Source: Rhinopithecus roxellana
Lineage: Eukaryota; Chordata; Mammalia; Primates; Cercopithecidae
Reading direction: 5' to 3'
Length of the DNA: 64,000 bases
Assembly (NCBI RefSeq): GCF_007565055.1
Contig: NC_044560.1
Location: forward strand, 47,357,530-47,421,529
The notes below the pieces were generated by a model. That model did not search any database, was not told where the DNA came from, and saw only the letters and a list, made by a program, of their open reading frames with translations. Numbering within the stretch: the first letter of the stretch is position 1; every line of letters starts with the position of its first letter. A program made the translations under genes and the position numbers. Below, piece by piece: positions 45,165 to 56,654 of this stretch.

Positions 45165-46084
45165 AGAATTAAAAAACGATGTAGTGAAAAGAAGCCTGGA
45201 AGAACAGCTTTTCAACAGTTTTTGGTTGTAAGCCACAGAAACTGTCTGACTCACCCAGGCAAGAAATGAATTTATGGAAGGGATATGGGGTATCTTAAGT
45301 TGAGCCCTCAGGAAACAGTTTCTCAGATGGAGATCTTTCTGCAGGATATCTACTGGAGGATGTTCTTGGCAACAAAACCCATGAGGGAGTGAGGGAAGCA
45401 GAACTGAGCAGAAGGAAAAGTTGAATTGTGACTCAGGTACAACAAAAGCCTCACCTGATCGACCAGGGATGGCTCTTCAGAGTTGTCCCAAGGGAGGCCA
45501 CCCCCAGGATAAGGTAGCTCTCTTGAGAGAAGGGCAATTCTTGGGGTGAGACGTGTCTGTGGCTCTCAGCGATCAACCCTTCCAGGAGCTGTGGGAATTG
45601 CCTCCGTCCTGAGTGGGATCTGGGTGGCGCACACAGCATCCACCGCAGCAGGCAGTGCACAGAACTGAAGCACAGCCAAACGGTCAGACCTCACAAGGAA
45701 AGTGGCTGGGCGGCACTGAGGAGCAAAGGCGGCAAGGAAAGATGGAGCATCTGTCTGAAGTCATGCTGCCACTCTGCTGGGTCAGTGTTCAAATTCCAGG
45801 CAAAGAGCATCTGGATGGGTCTAACCATCAACAGGTGGACAAGCAACCGGATGGGTGGAGCTTTTTCGTTAAAAGTTCTTCCAAAACTGGATTTAAAGTA
45901 AATTCTAAGTGTAATTCTCCAAAGAAGAGGAGACGGATGCTAGGTGGGCAAAACAATAGATCTCCATTATATCTCAAAATCAAGAGTCTTGGGGAGAATT
46001 CCTGGATATACTTTGGGATAGAGAGTTTGCAAAAAAGCTTCAATTATTTCTGTCTTTGTGTGCTGCCCTTTTGCACTTGTCTTT
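45165..46084. other. Unassigned; old repeat-like text at 45215-45420
   Basis: 'ttggttgtaagccacagaaa' and 'tatggaagggatatggggta' recur in primate genomes as far as I remember, but I cannot name the family. A 157-codon forward frame at 45613-46086 has no recognisable domain and is probably chance. Confidence 0.35.
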
Positions 46085-46505
46085 AAATCTCCTCAAATCA
46101 AGAGATGGAGACTATTTCCCTATCCCTTGAATCTGTGCTGGCCTTGTCACTGGCTTTGAACAGTAGAATGCCATGGAAGCAATGTTGTGCCACTTTTGAA
46201 GCTAGGACTAAGAGGGCTTAAGAGCACTTGTCCTCTCCTGGGATCCTGCCAAGGTGCCATGTGAATAGGCTTGGGCTAATCTGCTGGAAGATGAAAGATC
46301 TTGTGAAGTAGAGGTGAGCCATTCTAACTGAGACCACCACAAGCTAGCACCTAGCTGACTGCACGTGCATGAGTGAGTTCAGTCAAGACCAGGTGAGCAC
46401 AGCCCAAAATCCTGGCCCATAGAACAATGAGCTAAGTATACGTCTGTTGCTTTAAGCCACTAAGTTTTGGGGCAGCTTGTTATGTAGCAAAAGCTAACTG
46501 ATACA
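46085..46505 (+). mobile_element. MLT1 LTR (ERVL-MaLR), sense
   Basis: 'ccctatcccttgaatctgtg', 'ctggccttgtcactggcttt', 'gaggtgagcc' and the 3' end 'ttgctttaagccactaagtt' to 'aaaagctaactgatac' follow the MLT1 consensus. No internal MaLR sequence flanks it, so it is a solo LTR. Confidence 0.85.
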
Positions 46506-46954
46506 TGCTACTAACATACTGTGTGACTTTAAATAAGGAGCACATCTTCTCTGGTTTTCCTACCTGAGGAATGAAGGGATTGTACAAATGAGGATCCTTC
46601 CTGATCAGATAGTTCAAGCATCTGGGAAGGGCCAGAAGGCCAGCCAGGCTTCCAGAAAGCAAAGCTTAAAGCTGTCATATACCCAGACTGCCACCTACTT
46701 AGTGTACAGGGGTCACTGAGCTATTTCCAGCAACTCTGATAAGGTGTGAAACACTAGGTGAGGACAGAAAAGCAGTAATGATGTTAATGCAGCTCTTTTT
46801 GATGCTCAGCGAGCCACAGGCTAAACACGACAACTGTAGTTCACAGAAGGTGAGGAAACACAACTCCTTTCTTTCCCAGGGTTTGGTGACCTCCTCCACC
46901 TCTCCATTCTGGCAGCTCTGTGGGCAGGGTTTATGGATGCTTCCCCATCCACAG
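46506..46954. other. Unassigned
   Basis: About 450 bp of ordinary composition. No family or exon is recognised. Confidence 0.4.
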
Positions 46955-47338
46955 CTTTCTTGAGGTATGACTTGGCAAACAGAATTGTATAAATTTAAGG
47001 TGCGCACTGTGATTATCCGATATACAAATAGAGTGAAATGATTACCACAATCAACTTAGTTAACACACCCATCACCTCATATAGTTACCTTTTGTGTATG
47101 TTTGTGTAATGAGAACATTTAATATTTACTCTTTTAGCAAATTTCAAGTATACAATACAGTGTTAATTACAGTCACTAGGCTCTATAGGAGGAGATCCCC
47201 AGAACTCATCCATTTTATAACTGGAAGTTTGTACCTTTGACCATCTCTTCACTTTCCCCAACCTCTAGGCGGGAAACCACCATTCTGTTCTCCCCAACCA
47301 CCATTCTACTCTATGTTTCAATGAGTTCAACTTTTTTA
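46955..47338 (-). mobile_element. L1M 3'UTR/ORF2 end, antisense (part 1)
   Basis: 'agagtgaaatgattaccaca', 'acacacccatcacctcatat' and 'ccattttataactggaagtt' are antisense L1M 3' end. Interrupted at about 47338 by a younger L1; resumes at 47930. Confidence 0.8.
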
Positions 47339-47929
47339 TAAAAAATTTAAGTTCCAAGGTATATGTGCAGGATGTACAGATTTGTTACATAGATAAATGT
47401 GTGCCATGGTGGTTTACTGCACAGATCAAACCATCCATCACTTTGGTATTAAGCCCAGCATCCATTAGCTAGCTATTCTTCCTGATGCTTTCCCTTCCCC
47501 AGCACCGACAGGCCCCAGTGTGTCTTGTTTGCCTTCACATGTCCACATGTTCGCGTCATTCAGCTCCTAGTTACAAGTGAGAACATGTGGTGTTTGGTTT
47601 TCTGTTCCTGTGTTAGTTTGCTGAGGATAAACGGCTTCCAGTTTCATCCACGTCCCTGCAAAGGATGTGTTCTCATTCCTTTTCATGGCTGCATAGTATT
47701 CCATGGTGTATATATACCACATTTTCTTTATCCAGTCTATCATTGATGGGCATGTGGATTGATTCCATGTCTTCGTTATTGTGAGTAGTGCTGCAAAGAA
47801 CATACACGTGCATGTATCTTTCCAATAGAATGATTTATATTCCTTTGGATATATACTCAGTAATGGAATTGCTGAGTCAAATGGTATTTCTGGCTTTAGA
47901 TCTTTGAGGAATCGCCACACTGTCTTCTT
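47339..47929 (-). mobile_element. Short 5'-truncated L1PA-like insertion, antisense
   Basis: About 590 bp covering the 3'UTR and ORF2 C-terminus ('gccatggtggtttactgcac', 'catgtggtgtttggttttct'). It lies inside the older L1M, in the same orientation. No clear TSD is seen; about 12 bp of the host L1M ('gattccacatat'-equivalent) seems lost at the site. Confidence 0.82.
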
Positions 47930-48001
47930 AAGTGAGATCATACGGTATTTGTCTTTCTCTGTCTGTCTTATTTCACTTAGCATAATGCCCTCAAGTTTCA
48001 T
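47567..48001 (-). pseudogene. Chimeric 144-codon frame from two nested L1s
   Basis: On the - strand, the first about 24 codons ('MLSEIRQTEKDKYRMISL') come from the older L1M ORF2 C-terminus. The frame then passes without a stop into the younger L1 ('KTVWRFLKDLKPEIPFDSAI' to 'GTWMKLEAV') and ends in its 3' part. Neither half is catalytic. It is an accident of same-strand insertion, not a gene. Confidence 0.7.
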
Positions 48002-48416
48002 TCATATTGTCCCAAATGGCAGGATTTTCTTCTTTTCTTATGGCTAGACTATATATATAATTATATATAATATGTAATAAACACTATCATATATATTATG
48101 TGTGCATGTGTATGTATAGATAGACAGATATCCATTCAGCCACTGACAGATACTTATGTACTTACATTGTTTTGGCTATTATGAATAATGCTGCAATTAA
48201 CATCAGAGTACAGATATCTCTTTGAGATACTGATTTTGTTTGCTACGGAAACAAACCCAGAAGTGAGATTGCTGAATCATATGGCTGTTCTATTTCTATT
48301 TTTTTGAGGAACCTCTCTACTGTTTTATAATGGCTCCACCAATTTACATTCCCACCAGCAGTGTACAAGGGTTTCTTTTTCTCCACATCCTCATCAACGC
48401 TTATCTCTCTCTCTCT

Positions 48417-48724
48417 CTCTTTTTTTTTTTTTTTTTTTTTTGAGACAGAGTTTTACTCTTGTCGCCCAGGCTGGAGTGCAGTGGTGTGATCTTAGTTCAC
48501 TGCAACCTCTGCCTCCCAGGTTCAAGCGATTCTCCTGCTTCAGCCTTCAGAGTAGCTTGGATTACAGGTATGTGCCACCATGCCCAGATAATTTTTGTAT
48601 TTTTAGTAGAGACTGGGTTTTATCATGTTGGCCAGGCTGGTCTCCAACTCCTAACCTCAGGTGATCCACCCACCTTGACCTCCCGAAGTGCTGGGATTAC
48701 AGGTGTGAACCACCACACCAGGCC
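48417..48724 (-). mobile_element. AluS, antisense, in L1M
   Basis: Reverse complement of a full-length AluS with a T22 tail next to a (CT)n run at 48403-48420. It splits the L1M ORF2. Confidence 0.93.
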
Positions 48725-48967
48725 TTATTTTTTTTATAATAGCCATCCTAACATGTGGGAGGTGATATTTCATTGTGGTTTTGATTTGCATTTTCCTGAT
48801 GACTAATGATGGTGAGAGCCTTTTTGTGCACCTGTTGGCCATTTGTATGTCTTTTTAAAAATAAAAATTTAATTATCCCCTCCTGGCACACAGATTCAAG
48901 TTGCCCTTAACATACACTCCCTGTAGTCGTCATTGGAAAGATACCTGTTCAGGTTTCTTGCCATTTT

Positions 48968-49296
48968 AAAATTGGATTATGGGGCCGGGCGTGGTGGCTC
49001 AAGCCTGTAATCCCAGCACTTTGGGAGGCCGAGACGGGCGGATCCCGAGGTCAGGAGATCGAGACCATCCTGGCTAACACGGTGAAACCCCGTCTCCACT
49101 AAAAATACAAAAAACTAGCCGGGCGAGGTGGCGGCGCCTGTAGTCCCAGCTACTCGGGAGGCTGAGGCAGGAGAATGGCGTGAACCTGGGAGGCGGAGCT
49201 TGCAGTGAGCTGAGATCTGGCCACTGCACTCCAGCCTGGGTGACAGAGCGAGACTCCGTCTCAAAAAAAAAAAAAAAAAAAAAAAAATTGGATTAT
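48968..49296 (+). mobile_element. AluY, Old World monkey type, with 13-bp TSD
   Basis: Body 48983-49283. The exact duplication 'aaaattggattat' is at 48968-48980 and 49284-49296. Has 'ctcaagcc' and 'gatctggccactgcactcc'. A two-base 'gg' precedes the Alu start. Confidence 0.95.
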
Positions 49297-49838
49297 TTAT
49301 TTGTTTATTTGTTTGCTATTGAGTTGTATGAGTTCCTTATATATTTTAGCTATTAACTCCTTATCAGATATATGCTTTGCAAATATTGTCTCCCATTCCA
49401 TAGACTGCCTTTTCATTTTGTCGATTGTTTCCTTGGATGTACAGAAGCGTTTTAGTTTGATGTAGTCCTTCTTGTCTATTTTTGCTTGTGTTGTTGTGTG
49501 TTTTGGTGTCATAGCCAAAAAATCATTGCCAAGACCAGTGTCAAGAAATCTTTCCCTATGTTTACTTCTAGGAGTTTTGCAGTTTCGGGTCTTACATTTA
49601 TGTCATTAATCCATTTCGATTAATTTTTGTGAGTGGTGTATGATAGGGATCCAATTTCATTCTTTTGTCTGTGAATATCCAGTTTTCCCAACACCATTTA
49701 TGGGAGAGTATCCATTCCCCATGTATATTCTTGGTGCCTTCATCAAATATTAGTTGACTACATAAGCATGGGTTTATTTCTGGGCTCTTGATTCTGTTCC
49801 ATTGGTCTGTGTGTCTGTTTTATGTGATGTATGCATTC

Positions 49839-50094
49839 TTTCAGCCCAGTTTTGTCTTTCAAATTGGTACCTCCTTTCCTGTCTACACATCTGCTTTTCC
49901 TTAACTGAAGCCAAAGATGCAGAGTGGGGAGGCAGTTAATCTCAGATTCTTTGCCACATACAAATCCAAACCAACTGTCTACTTCTCAAATGAAGCCTGT
50001 GGCCCAGAATGAGCTGGTATGTATGTATGCATGTGGGTTTTTAGTTAGCTAATTAGTTAGTTGGCTTTTCCAGTTTTTAGTAATGATTTTTTTA
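49839..50094. other. Unassigned
   Basis: About 250 bp. Nothing recognised apart from a short 'tatgtatgtatgcatg' run. Confidence 0.4.
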
Positions 50095-50300
50095 GTTCTT
50101 GCAACGTTTATTGAAAGCATGTTATGTACAATGCATTATATCAGCTGCTTTCATGTATATTATGATTACCATCATTTTCCAAATAAGAAAAAAGAGGTTC
50201 AGAGCAGGTATATAACCTTCCTAAGGCCACACAACTAGTAAGTAGCAGAGCTGAAACAAGCACCAAGGCTTTTGAAGCTTAATTTAAGTATTCTTTGTCC
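50095..50300 (-). mobile_element. MIR, antisense
   Basis: 'ttattgaaagcatgttatgt', 'aaggccacacaactagtaag' and 'tagcagagctgaaac' match antisense MIR. An A-rich run follows at 50355-50390. Confidence 0.8.
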
Positions 50301-50469
50301 TACTATGGGCAACCAAGAAAGCCAGGAGCCTCTGCCTGAGCTGTGTGACCACTCAAAAAAACAAAAAACAAAAAAACAAAAAAAAAAAATATGGTTTTTG
50401 AGACCATTAAGTTGAGGCACCAGATACATAAATTAAAAGAGAGCTTGTCTTTAACAACAATTTGAGAGA

Positions 50470-50640
50470 TACTAACACTGTTATATATATAGTTTTAGGG
50501 ACATAACATATATAATTACATATATATACACACACACACATAGCTTTTGGGGACATAACATATATAATTATATATATATATACACACACACATAGCTTTT
50601 GGGGACATAATATATATAATTAGAATGACATAATCTATGA
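50470..50640 (+). repeat. Minisatellite, 51-52 bp unit, three copies
   Basis: The unit 'agcttttggggacataacat' plus AT and CA runs starts at 50491 (variant), 50542 and 50594. Each unit embeds TATA and CACA microsatellites. Confidence 0.9.
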
Positions 50641-50924
50641 TGGAACATAGATGTTTTAAAGCCTGCTTCTGAGTTCAGGGCTGATGTTGAGCTGGCAGGT
50701 ACCAGAATCACTATCTCAGTTGTCAAAGAATGAAATAATTCTATAGTTGGCAGACTGCTCTTGCCCCGAATCCTCAGAGTACTGTGACTCAGCTCTCTTG
50801 TACTCTTATTCTGAGACACCTCACTCTCCCTCCCCAGCAACTAAAGGGTTTACAGCTGGCCCAGTAGGGCCTCCGGTACTTAGTCCTAGCACCACTGTGG
50901 GCCACTCGCTTTTAGGTCTCACCC
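50641..50924. other. Unassigned
   Basis: About 280 bp. No gene or family recognised. Confidence 0.4.
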
Positions 50925-51575
50925 CCTACCTTAGTACATTCATGCTGTTGTAACAAAATACTAGAGCCTAGGTAATTTATAAATAATAGAAATTTATTTC
51001 TTAGAGTTCCAGAGCCTGAGAAGTCTAAGATCAATGTACTGGAAGTTTGGGTCTGGTGAGGACCTGGACTCTGCTTTCAATATGGCACGCTGAAGGGCAA
51101 AAAAGAGTTTAGGGTGTTCCCTCCTTTTATAAGATGTTAACTCCATCCATGATGGCTTTGCCCTCATGACTTAATCACCTGCTAAGGACTCCACATCTTC
51201 ATACTATCATGTTGGCAATTAAGTTTCTTTTTTTTTTTTTTTTTTGAGACGGAGTCTAGCTCTGTCGCCCAGGCTGGAGTGCAGTGGCCAGATCTCAGCT
51301 CACTGCAAGCTCCACCTCCCGGGTTTATGCCATTCTCCTGCCTCAGCCTCCCGAGTAGCTGGGACTACAGGCGCCCGCCACCTCGCCCGGCTAGTTTTTT
51401 GTAGAGACGGGGTTTCACCGTGTTAGCCAGGATGGTCTCGATCTCCTGACCTTGTGATCCGCCCGTCTCGGCCTCCCAAAGTGCTGGGATTAAAGGCTTG
51501 AGCCACCACGCCCGGCCGGCAATTAAGTTTCAACATACAAATTTTGCAAGACACATTCAGACTATAGCACCCTCC
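50925..51575 (-). mobile_element. MaLR LTR (MLT1-type), antisense, split by AluY
   Basis: 'catgctgttgtaacaaaata', 'ggtaatttataaataataga', 'ccttttataagatgttaact' and 'gccctcatgacttaatcacc', then after the Alu 'caacatacaaattttgc' to 'cagactatagcacc'. Same LTR class as the one at 21588. Confidence 0.82.
51214..51531 (-). mobile_element. AluY, Old World monkey type, antisense, with 14-bp TSD
   Basis: Body 51228-51517. The exact duplication 'ggcaattaagtttc' is at 51214-51227 and 51518-51531. The antisense right arm reads 'gcagtggccagatctcagct', the monkey-type sequence. It lies inside the MaLR LTR. Confidence 0.96.
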
Positions 51576-52364
51576 AAGTACTAATATTTTTTCCCTACCA
51601 TTACCTTTCTTCGCTCAGTAAACTTGACCTTAGGAAGATCTCTGATAGGGCTAGACTCAAAGATATACTAGAAGTGGCAATGACTGGTGCAATGGGACTT
51701 CTGCATTCTGGACTTTATCCTTTATCATGACCCACAAGATCTGCCTGTCCTATGTCCTATCCACTTAGGGCTCATGCTCTGCTTTCCGTGGGAAAAGTAC
51801 CTGTCCTCTACAGAATGCCCGCCTCGTGAAACGTTCCCCAAATAAGAAGGTTCTGTGGTCATCTGAATTGGTGAATGCTGCATGCTATATCCTCCTTTTT
51901 GGAGTGTCACATATTTACATAGTAAAAGCTCTGAAAAGACCTGTAATAAAGAAACCTACTTAATTTTGTCTAATCCAGCATTTCCCAATGATGGAAGCCT
52001 ATTTCCTTCCCCTTTCCCCATTATGCCTATTAAATTTCTACTTCCCCACATGAGAGACTCTCCTCATGTATAAAAGTCTTAGGAGGAATGTATAAAATGT
52101 ATAAAAGTCTTAGGAGGGAGGCTGAGGGAAAGATGGAAAAGGATGCTTACTATCTATTTGTTGACCTGTGTATCATGACAGGAGGTGAGATGGAGAGGGT
52201 GGGAGTAGGAAAGAGAAATGCAAGGGGAGCATGTGGCTGGCTCTCCTGCCCCACAGCCATCACTCCACTCTGAAACCAGAGTAAGCATGGAGAAGAGGGC
52301 CAGTCAGCAGCTGGGGCTGTCCCCAGGGAATCCGGAAGATCTCCAGGCAGATACCAAGTCGCTG
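51576..52364. other. Unassigned
   Basis: About 790 bp without a recognised gene or family. 52066-52120 holds a short imperfect direct repeat of 'tgtataaaagtcttaggagg'. Confidence 0.45.
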
Positions 52365-52480
52365 GTTGAGAACTGGGTTCATGTTCCAGTTCTGTAAATT
52401 TTTCTGCTCAGTAGCTCTGAGCATGTCATTTAAATTCCCTGGGACTCCCTTTCTCCAGCTCTATAGATTAAATCAGATCC
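52365..52480 (+). mobile_element. Weak MIR fragment
   Basis: 'ggttcatgttccagttctg' followed by 'ctctgagcatgtcatttaaa' resembles sense MIR. Low similarity. Confidence 0.4.
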
Positions 52481-52492
52481 TTTATGTAAGGT

Positions 52493-52665
52493 GATCTCGG
52501 ACTTGAATGAGTCACCCAGAGGACTTGTTAAAACACAGATTGCTGGGCCACACCCCCAGGGTTTGATTCATTAGGCCTGGAATAGGCTGATAATTTGGTT
52601 CTCACTAGCTTCCCATCAGTGCTGCTGCTGCTAGAAGGGACCGCAATTTGAGTAACATTGATATA
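52493..52665 (+). mobile_element. MER5A (hAT-Charlie MITE)
   Basis: 'acttgttaaaacacagattg', 'ctgggccacacccccagggt', 'tttgattcattaggcctgg' and 'gtgctgctgctgctag' follow MER5A closely. Confidence 0.87.
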
Positions 52666-53085
52666 AGTTAAGGTGCAAATTTATAATTTGTAAAGCATGC
52701 ATCTTGATTAATTTAAATGATTTAACCCATTCTGTATTAAAATAACAACGTGTTCATGAAATAAGTTTTATCTCTTACCACCTGCATGTTTGGGATGAAA
52801 CGGTTTTGTTTCTATGCCAGAGGACTGATTTCTACAGTGGACATTTCAGGAAAGTATCTGGGGACCAGGCAGTCTCTATCACATTGCATGGACAGGCACC
52901 TGTTCTGGCTGGGGGTGTCAGTACCCCAGACAGTCCCACTTGGGGACAGAGGTCATCTGCCATCTCCAGAGAAGCAGAAGAGATTGTGTCCCTTGGGTAT
53001 GTTCTATTTCCTCTCTGAGTTTTGCAACACCCATTGACAGACAAAGGCTCTGAGAAGTTCTGCTGAAAAATGTTTGTTCAATTTT
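52666..53085. other. Unassigned
   Basis: About 420 bp. Three overlapping frames of 70-83 codons at 52786-53044 show no domain and disagree with one another, so coding is not supported. Confidence 0.4.
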
Positions 53086-53087
53086 CC

Positions 53088-53530
53088 TGTGGTGTAGGGG
53101 TTAGAGGTACAGGGTCTAGACCTGCTCTGTCCAGTATAGTTGCCACTGGCCACATGTGGGTATTCAAAATTAAATTAATTAAATTTGTATAAAATTAAAA
53201 ATTCAGTTCCTCAATCCCAATTCAGATACTCAGTGGCCACATGTGGCTAATGCCTACCATTTAGATAGCACATATAGCATATTTCCTTAATTGCAGAAAG
53301 TTTTATTGATGTAGGGCTTCAAAACCCAATTCTACCACTTACCAGCTGTGTGAACTCAGACAGTTTCCTGAAACTTTTGGTGCCTTAATTTTCTGAGCTA
53401 CAAAATAGGGCTAGTAATTTTGGTGGTACATACCTCAAAGGGTTGTTGTGAGAATTAAGCAAGTTAATATAGTAATCACTAGAATTGTGTCTGGCACATA
53501 CCAAGCTGTCAATGAATGGTACCTGATACA
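53088..53530 (+). mobile_element. MIR, split by a hAT MITE
   Basis: The 5' piece 53088-53118 ('ggtgtaggggttagaggtac') and the 3' piece 53312-53530 ('aattctaccacttaccagct', 'gttgttgtgagaattaagca', 'ctggcacataccaagctgtc') are consecutive in the MIR consensus. The gap is filled by another element. Confidence 0.82.
53119..53311. mobile_element. hAT-Charlie MITE inside MIR
   Basis: 'ctctgtccagtatagttgcc', 'actggccacatgtgg' and its later copy 'agtggccacatgtggctaat' around an AT-rich centre are typical of a Charlie-derived MITE. It begins and ends exactly where the MIR is interrupted. Confidence 0.7.
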
Positions 53531-53670
53531 CACACACACATATATACATACATACACCTATATACACATAAGCATTAAAGCACACACACACACATATATA
53601 CACACACACATAAAGATTATACATATACACACATATATAGATACATACATATGTATATATATAAAAATAC
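53528..53670 (+). repeat. CA/TA-rich microsatellite
   Basis: Alternating (CA)n and (TA)n with 'catacatac' runs for about 140 bp, directly after the MIR 3' end. Frames read through it are artefacts. Confidence 0.92.
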
Positions 53671-53726
53671 ATGTTTTTAAATGTAGGTTTTATTATTATT
53701 CAGGTGTGAAGAGATCACAGGATCAG

Positions 53727-54026
53727 GAGGCCAGGCACAGTGGCTCACGCCTGTAATCCCAGCACTTTGGGAGGCTGAGGCGACCAGATCACTTAAGGCC
53801 AGAAGTTTGAGACCAGCCTGGCCAACATGGTGAAACTTCATTTCTACTAAAGATACAAAAATTAGCTGGGTGTGGTGGTGCGGGTCTGTAATCCCAGCTA
53901 CTTGGGAGGCTGAGGCAGGAGAATCACTTGAACCCAGGAGGCGGAGGTTGCAGTGAGCTAAGATCGTACCACTGCACTCCAGCATGGGCGACAGAGCGAG
54001 ACTCTGTCTCAAAAAAAAAAAAAAAA
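53727..54026 (+). mobile_element. AluS, sense
   Basis: From 'aggccaggcacagtggctca' to 'gagactctgtctc' plus A16. No certain target-site duplication. Confidence 0.93.
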
Positions 54027-54187
54027 GATAGTTTGTTCCTCGTGGTTCACAAGAGGAAAGGGTATTCCAAGCCACACAGGGCCACACCAGGAAGGGCCAC
54101 ACAGGGAAGCACCTGGGCTGTTTAGGAGACAGAAGAAGTAAGAATGAATGGGAGCAAGAGTCTTTGTTTAAATTTCACTAATGAAAC

Positions 54188-54345
54188 AGAATCATAAGAC
54201 TTTATTTTTTAGATAAAGAAAGTGAAATTCAGAGGCATGAAGAAAATTGTTCAGGTTCACAGGATAAGGAAGTGAGGGAGCTGGAACTGAAATCCAGATT
54301 TGTCTGCCTCTAAAAATCTTGCTCTTTCAACTACGTTATAGCCAG
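54188..54345 (-). mobile_element. MIR, antisense
   Basis: 'gataaagaaagtgaaattca', 'gaggcatgaagaaaattgtt' and 'gctggaactgaaatccagat' match antisense MIR. Confidence 0.75.
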
Positions 54346-56654
54346 AGACACAATCAGACCCACCGAAACCTCAGAAAGTGGCAGCAATAATTCAGAGATG
54401 GCATGTTACTTTTTCTTCTTTCAGAAGCTCTTGTTGCACAAATCCTCTCTGAAAGGAAGAAGAGACACTGATTCCGAGTGCCTGCAATGAACGCTGCAGA
54501 ACTTACCATGTGAGCTATAATTGATAGAGATGCCAACTGCCAACTAACCAGAAAAACTCCGGCATCGTAAATCTGTCCCCTGGCTTCTCATGAGAACTGA
54601 TGGATGAGGAATTCAGCTTAAATATTTAACAATCAATAATTCAAATACCTATCCAACCATTTGCAAGTTGACATGTTTATAAATATAAGGGCTGCACTTT
54701 CTTGCATTTCACATGAAACTTAGAGTTTAAATGGAGGGAGTAGAAATACCACATATTCTATGGGGAAGAATCTAGAGGAGTAAGTGGAAATACCCTACCA
54801 GTCTTGGCTCAACTGGAATCTATTAAACTTCTAGCTTTGATCATGTACCATTGTTCACGCCCTCATGTTGCTGGTGAGCAAATCAGCAACAAATAATGTG
54901 TTGGAAAGCCCGGTTGTGCAGCTGGGGTAAGATGCCAGAGCTTGATCTCCTTTGCATCAGCAGCTCCAGGGATGAAACCTAACACACAGCCAAACAGCAC
55001 AATGAATTATTCACTTTGAGCTTCCACAATCTCTCTGCCACTAGAATGGGTCCTCTCTCAGGCTGTAATGCAACCTCCTTCTTTGTCTTCACTTCCCAAC
55101 AGACGGCCAGGAATGAGGCCCAACTCCGGGGAGACATTCTAGCCTGGTGGCTGGGGGCCATGAGCTGTGTGTGTCCAGATGCTGGGTAGGCATATTGCTG
55201 TTTGAATTTAACCATTTTGAATGAATAAAGTCTAAAGTCAGCATTGACAGCAGTGATTTATCTGCACTTCACAATTATTGAATTTAGATGCTCCATCCAC
55301 TCGCTGATTTATTAAACTGCTCTCTCCTCTGAGAGAGAATCAAAGCACCTCCTTTGGCCCTAATGGATAGACACTTTGGAAGCACTTAGGGAAGCCATTG
55401 TTGATAAGACTCACTACCTAAAAGAGAACCCTGTCTCATTGTCTTTGCACGGAAATAACATTCATTACTTGTGTTTACTTCACAGTCAATAACTTACCCT
55501 TTCCAGAGAAGGTGGGGTTGTTGGCAAACACCTCTGATGCTGCAGGGGCTGAAGTGTCAGGCCTGGGCAATGAACTGCTTGCCACATTTGCCTTCCTTTG
55601 CCCACACTTTACAGCTGTGTCTCCTTCAGCTGCAGAGCCTGAGGGTTCCCAGATTAAAAGGAGACCAAGAGCTTGAGCCACCAGCTGGCTACACTTCCTG
55701 TTCACAGGTTCTACCTGCATAGAAACAACACTAGCCAGGACCTTGACCATTCTCCTCTTCGCAAAACAATGCAGACTCTGAAACCCCCCAGTGGAGACGG
55801 AGAGGAGAAAGGGGCCATGCGGCTGAAACGAATCCAGGCCTGGTATGCCCACCACCCTCATTGTTGGAAAAGGGCTGTGAATTCTCTGTGCCAACAGTAA
55901 TTGATGATTCCGGTTGGCGGATGGCCTGTTAATGAAAAGATTACCAGGCAGCAGCATATCTGGTGTAGAATTTTGGCTTCACTCTGAGAAAACATAACTG
56001 GCTGGTGGGGAAAGAAAGGACGGAGCTCAGTCTACTTGCAGAGCCACAAGCTAGAGGTCTGTCTTGAATTTAGGTTTCCAGGTCTGTGGAGGAATAGATG
56101 AGGTGTAGGTTAGTTACAAAGGAAAAATAATATTGGTTGAAGCCGATGATAAATGAATGTCAGAAGGTGTGATATGTAGAATTTCTGGAAACGTGTATGA
56201 AACACAGTAACTAATGTGCACAGTTTGTGAGCATTTCAAAGCATATTCACAATCATTTTCATTGAATGGGTCAGTACTGATCAGAAGCAGAAGTTGGAGG
56301 GGAACTCTTGTGGGAGAAGGGAAAGACACAATAGTTATTAGAAACAAAGTAAGTTATTAACACATTTAGGAGAAAGCAGACTAGTCATTAAGAACTTACA
56401 GAGAGCATCTGGAGGACCAAGGCCCTTTGGTTTCTCTCACTGTCAGGAAGAAGTCAGATAACAAACCTTGCAACTGCAGATCCAGGTTTACCGTTTTACC
56501 TATTGATGTTGCTGCCTAAAGAAGATTCAGGTGGAAACTCTTTCTCACCTGTGTGCCTTAGCTTAGGCTAAGAGCAATTGTCATGGCTGCCCACTTCTTG
56601 CCTAGGAGGAAACCTGGGTCTGATTGGCGCAGAGCAATTAAGTAAAACATGGAG
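54346..56654. other. Repeat-poor block, about 2.3 kb, no gene recognised
   Basis: No repeat family is recognised over 2.3 kb, which is unusual in this window. 54404-54430 has a good acceptor-like sequence ('ctttttcttctttcag'). A 160-codon frame on the - strand (55475-55957) is the longest open frame here outside repeats, but it shows no domain, no signal peptide and no compositional bias that would argue for coding. Candidate regulatory or lncRNA territory, by inference only. Confidence 0.45.

Larger units (their letters stand above)
47930..49838 (-). mobile_element. L1M ORF2, antisense (part 2), with two Alus
   Basis: Continues the L1M: 'aagtgagatcatacggtatt', 'tcacttagcataatgccctc', 'tacattcccaccagcagtgt', and after the Alus 'gtctcccattccatagactg' and 'gttttcccaacaccatttat'. 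An AT-rich run is present at 48048-48130. Confidence 0.85.

Noticed and set aside
45613..46086. 157-codon forward frame
   Set aside because: No domain or conserved motif, overlaps the start of the MLT1 LTR, and the - strand has an equally featureless frame. Chance length for this composition.
50491..50640. Possible CRISPR-like array (regular repeats with spacers)
   Set aside because: Repeats are AT-rich minisatellite units, only three, in a primate genome. There are no spacers of unique sequence.
52786..53044. Three overlapping frames of 70-83 codons
   Set aside because: They lie on both strands, disagree in frame and show no domain. No splice or start context supports them.
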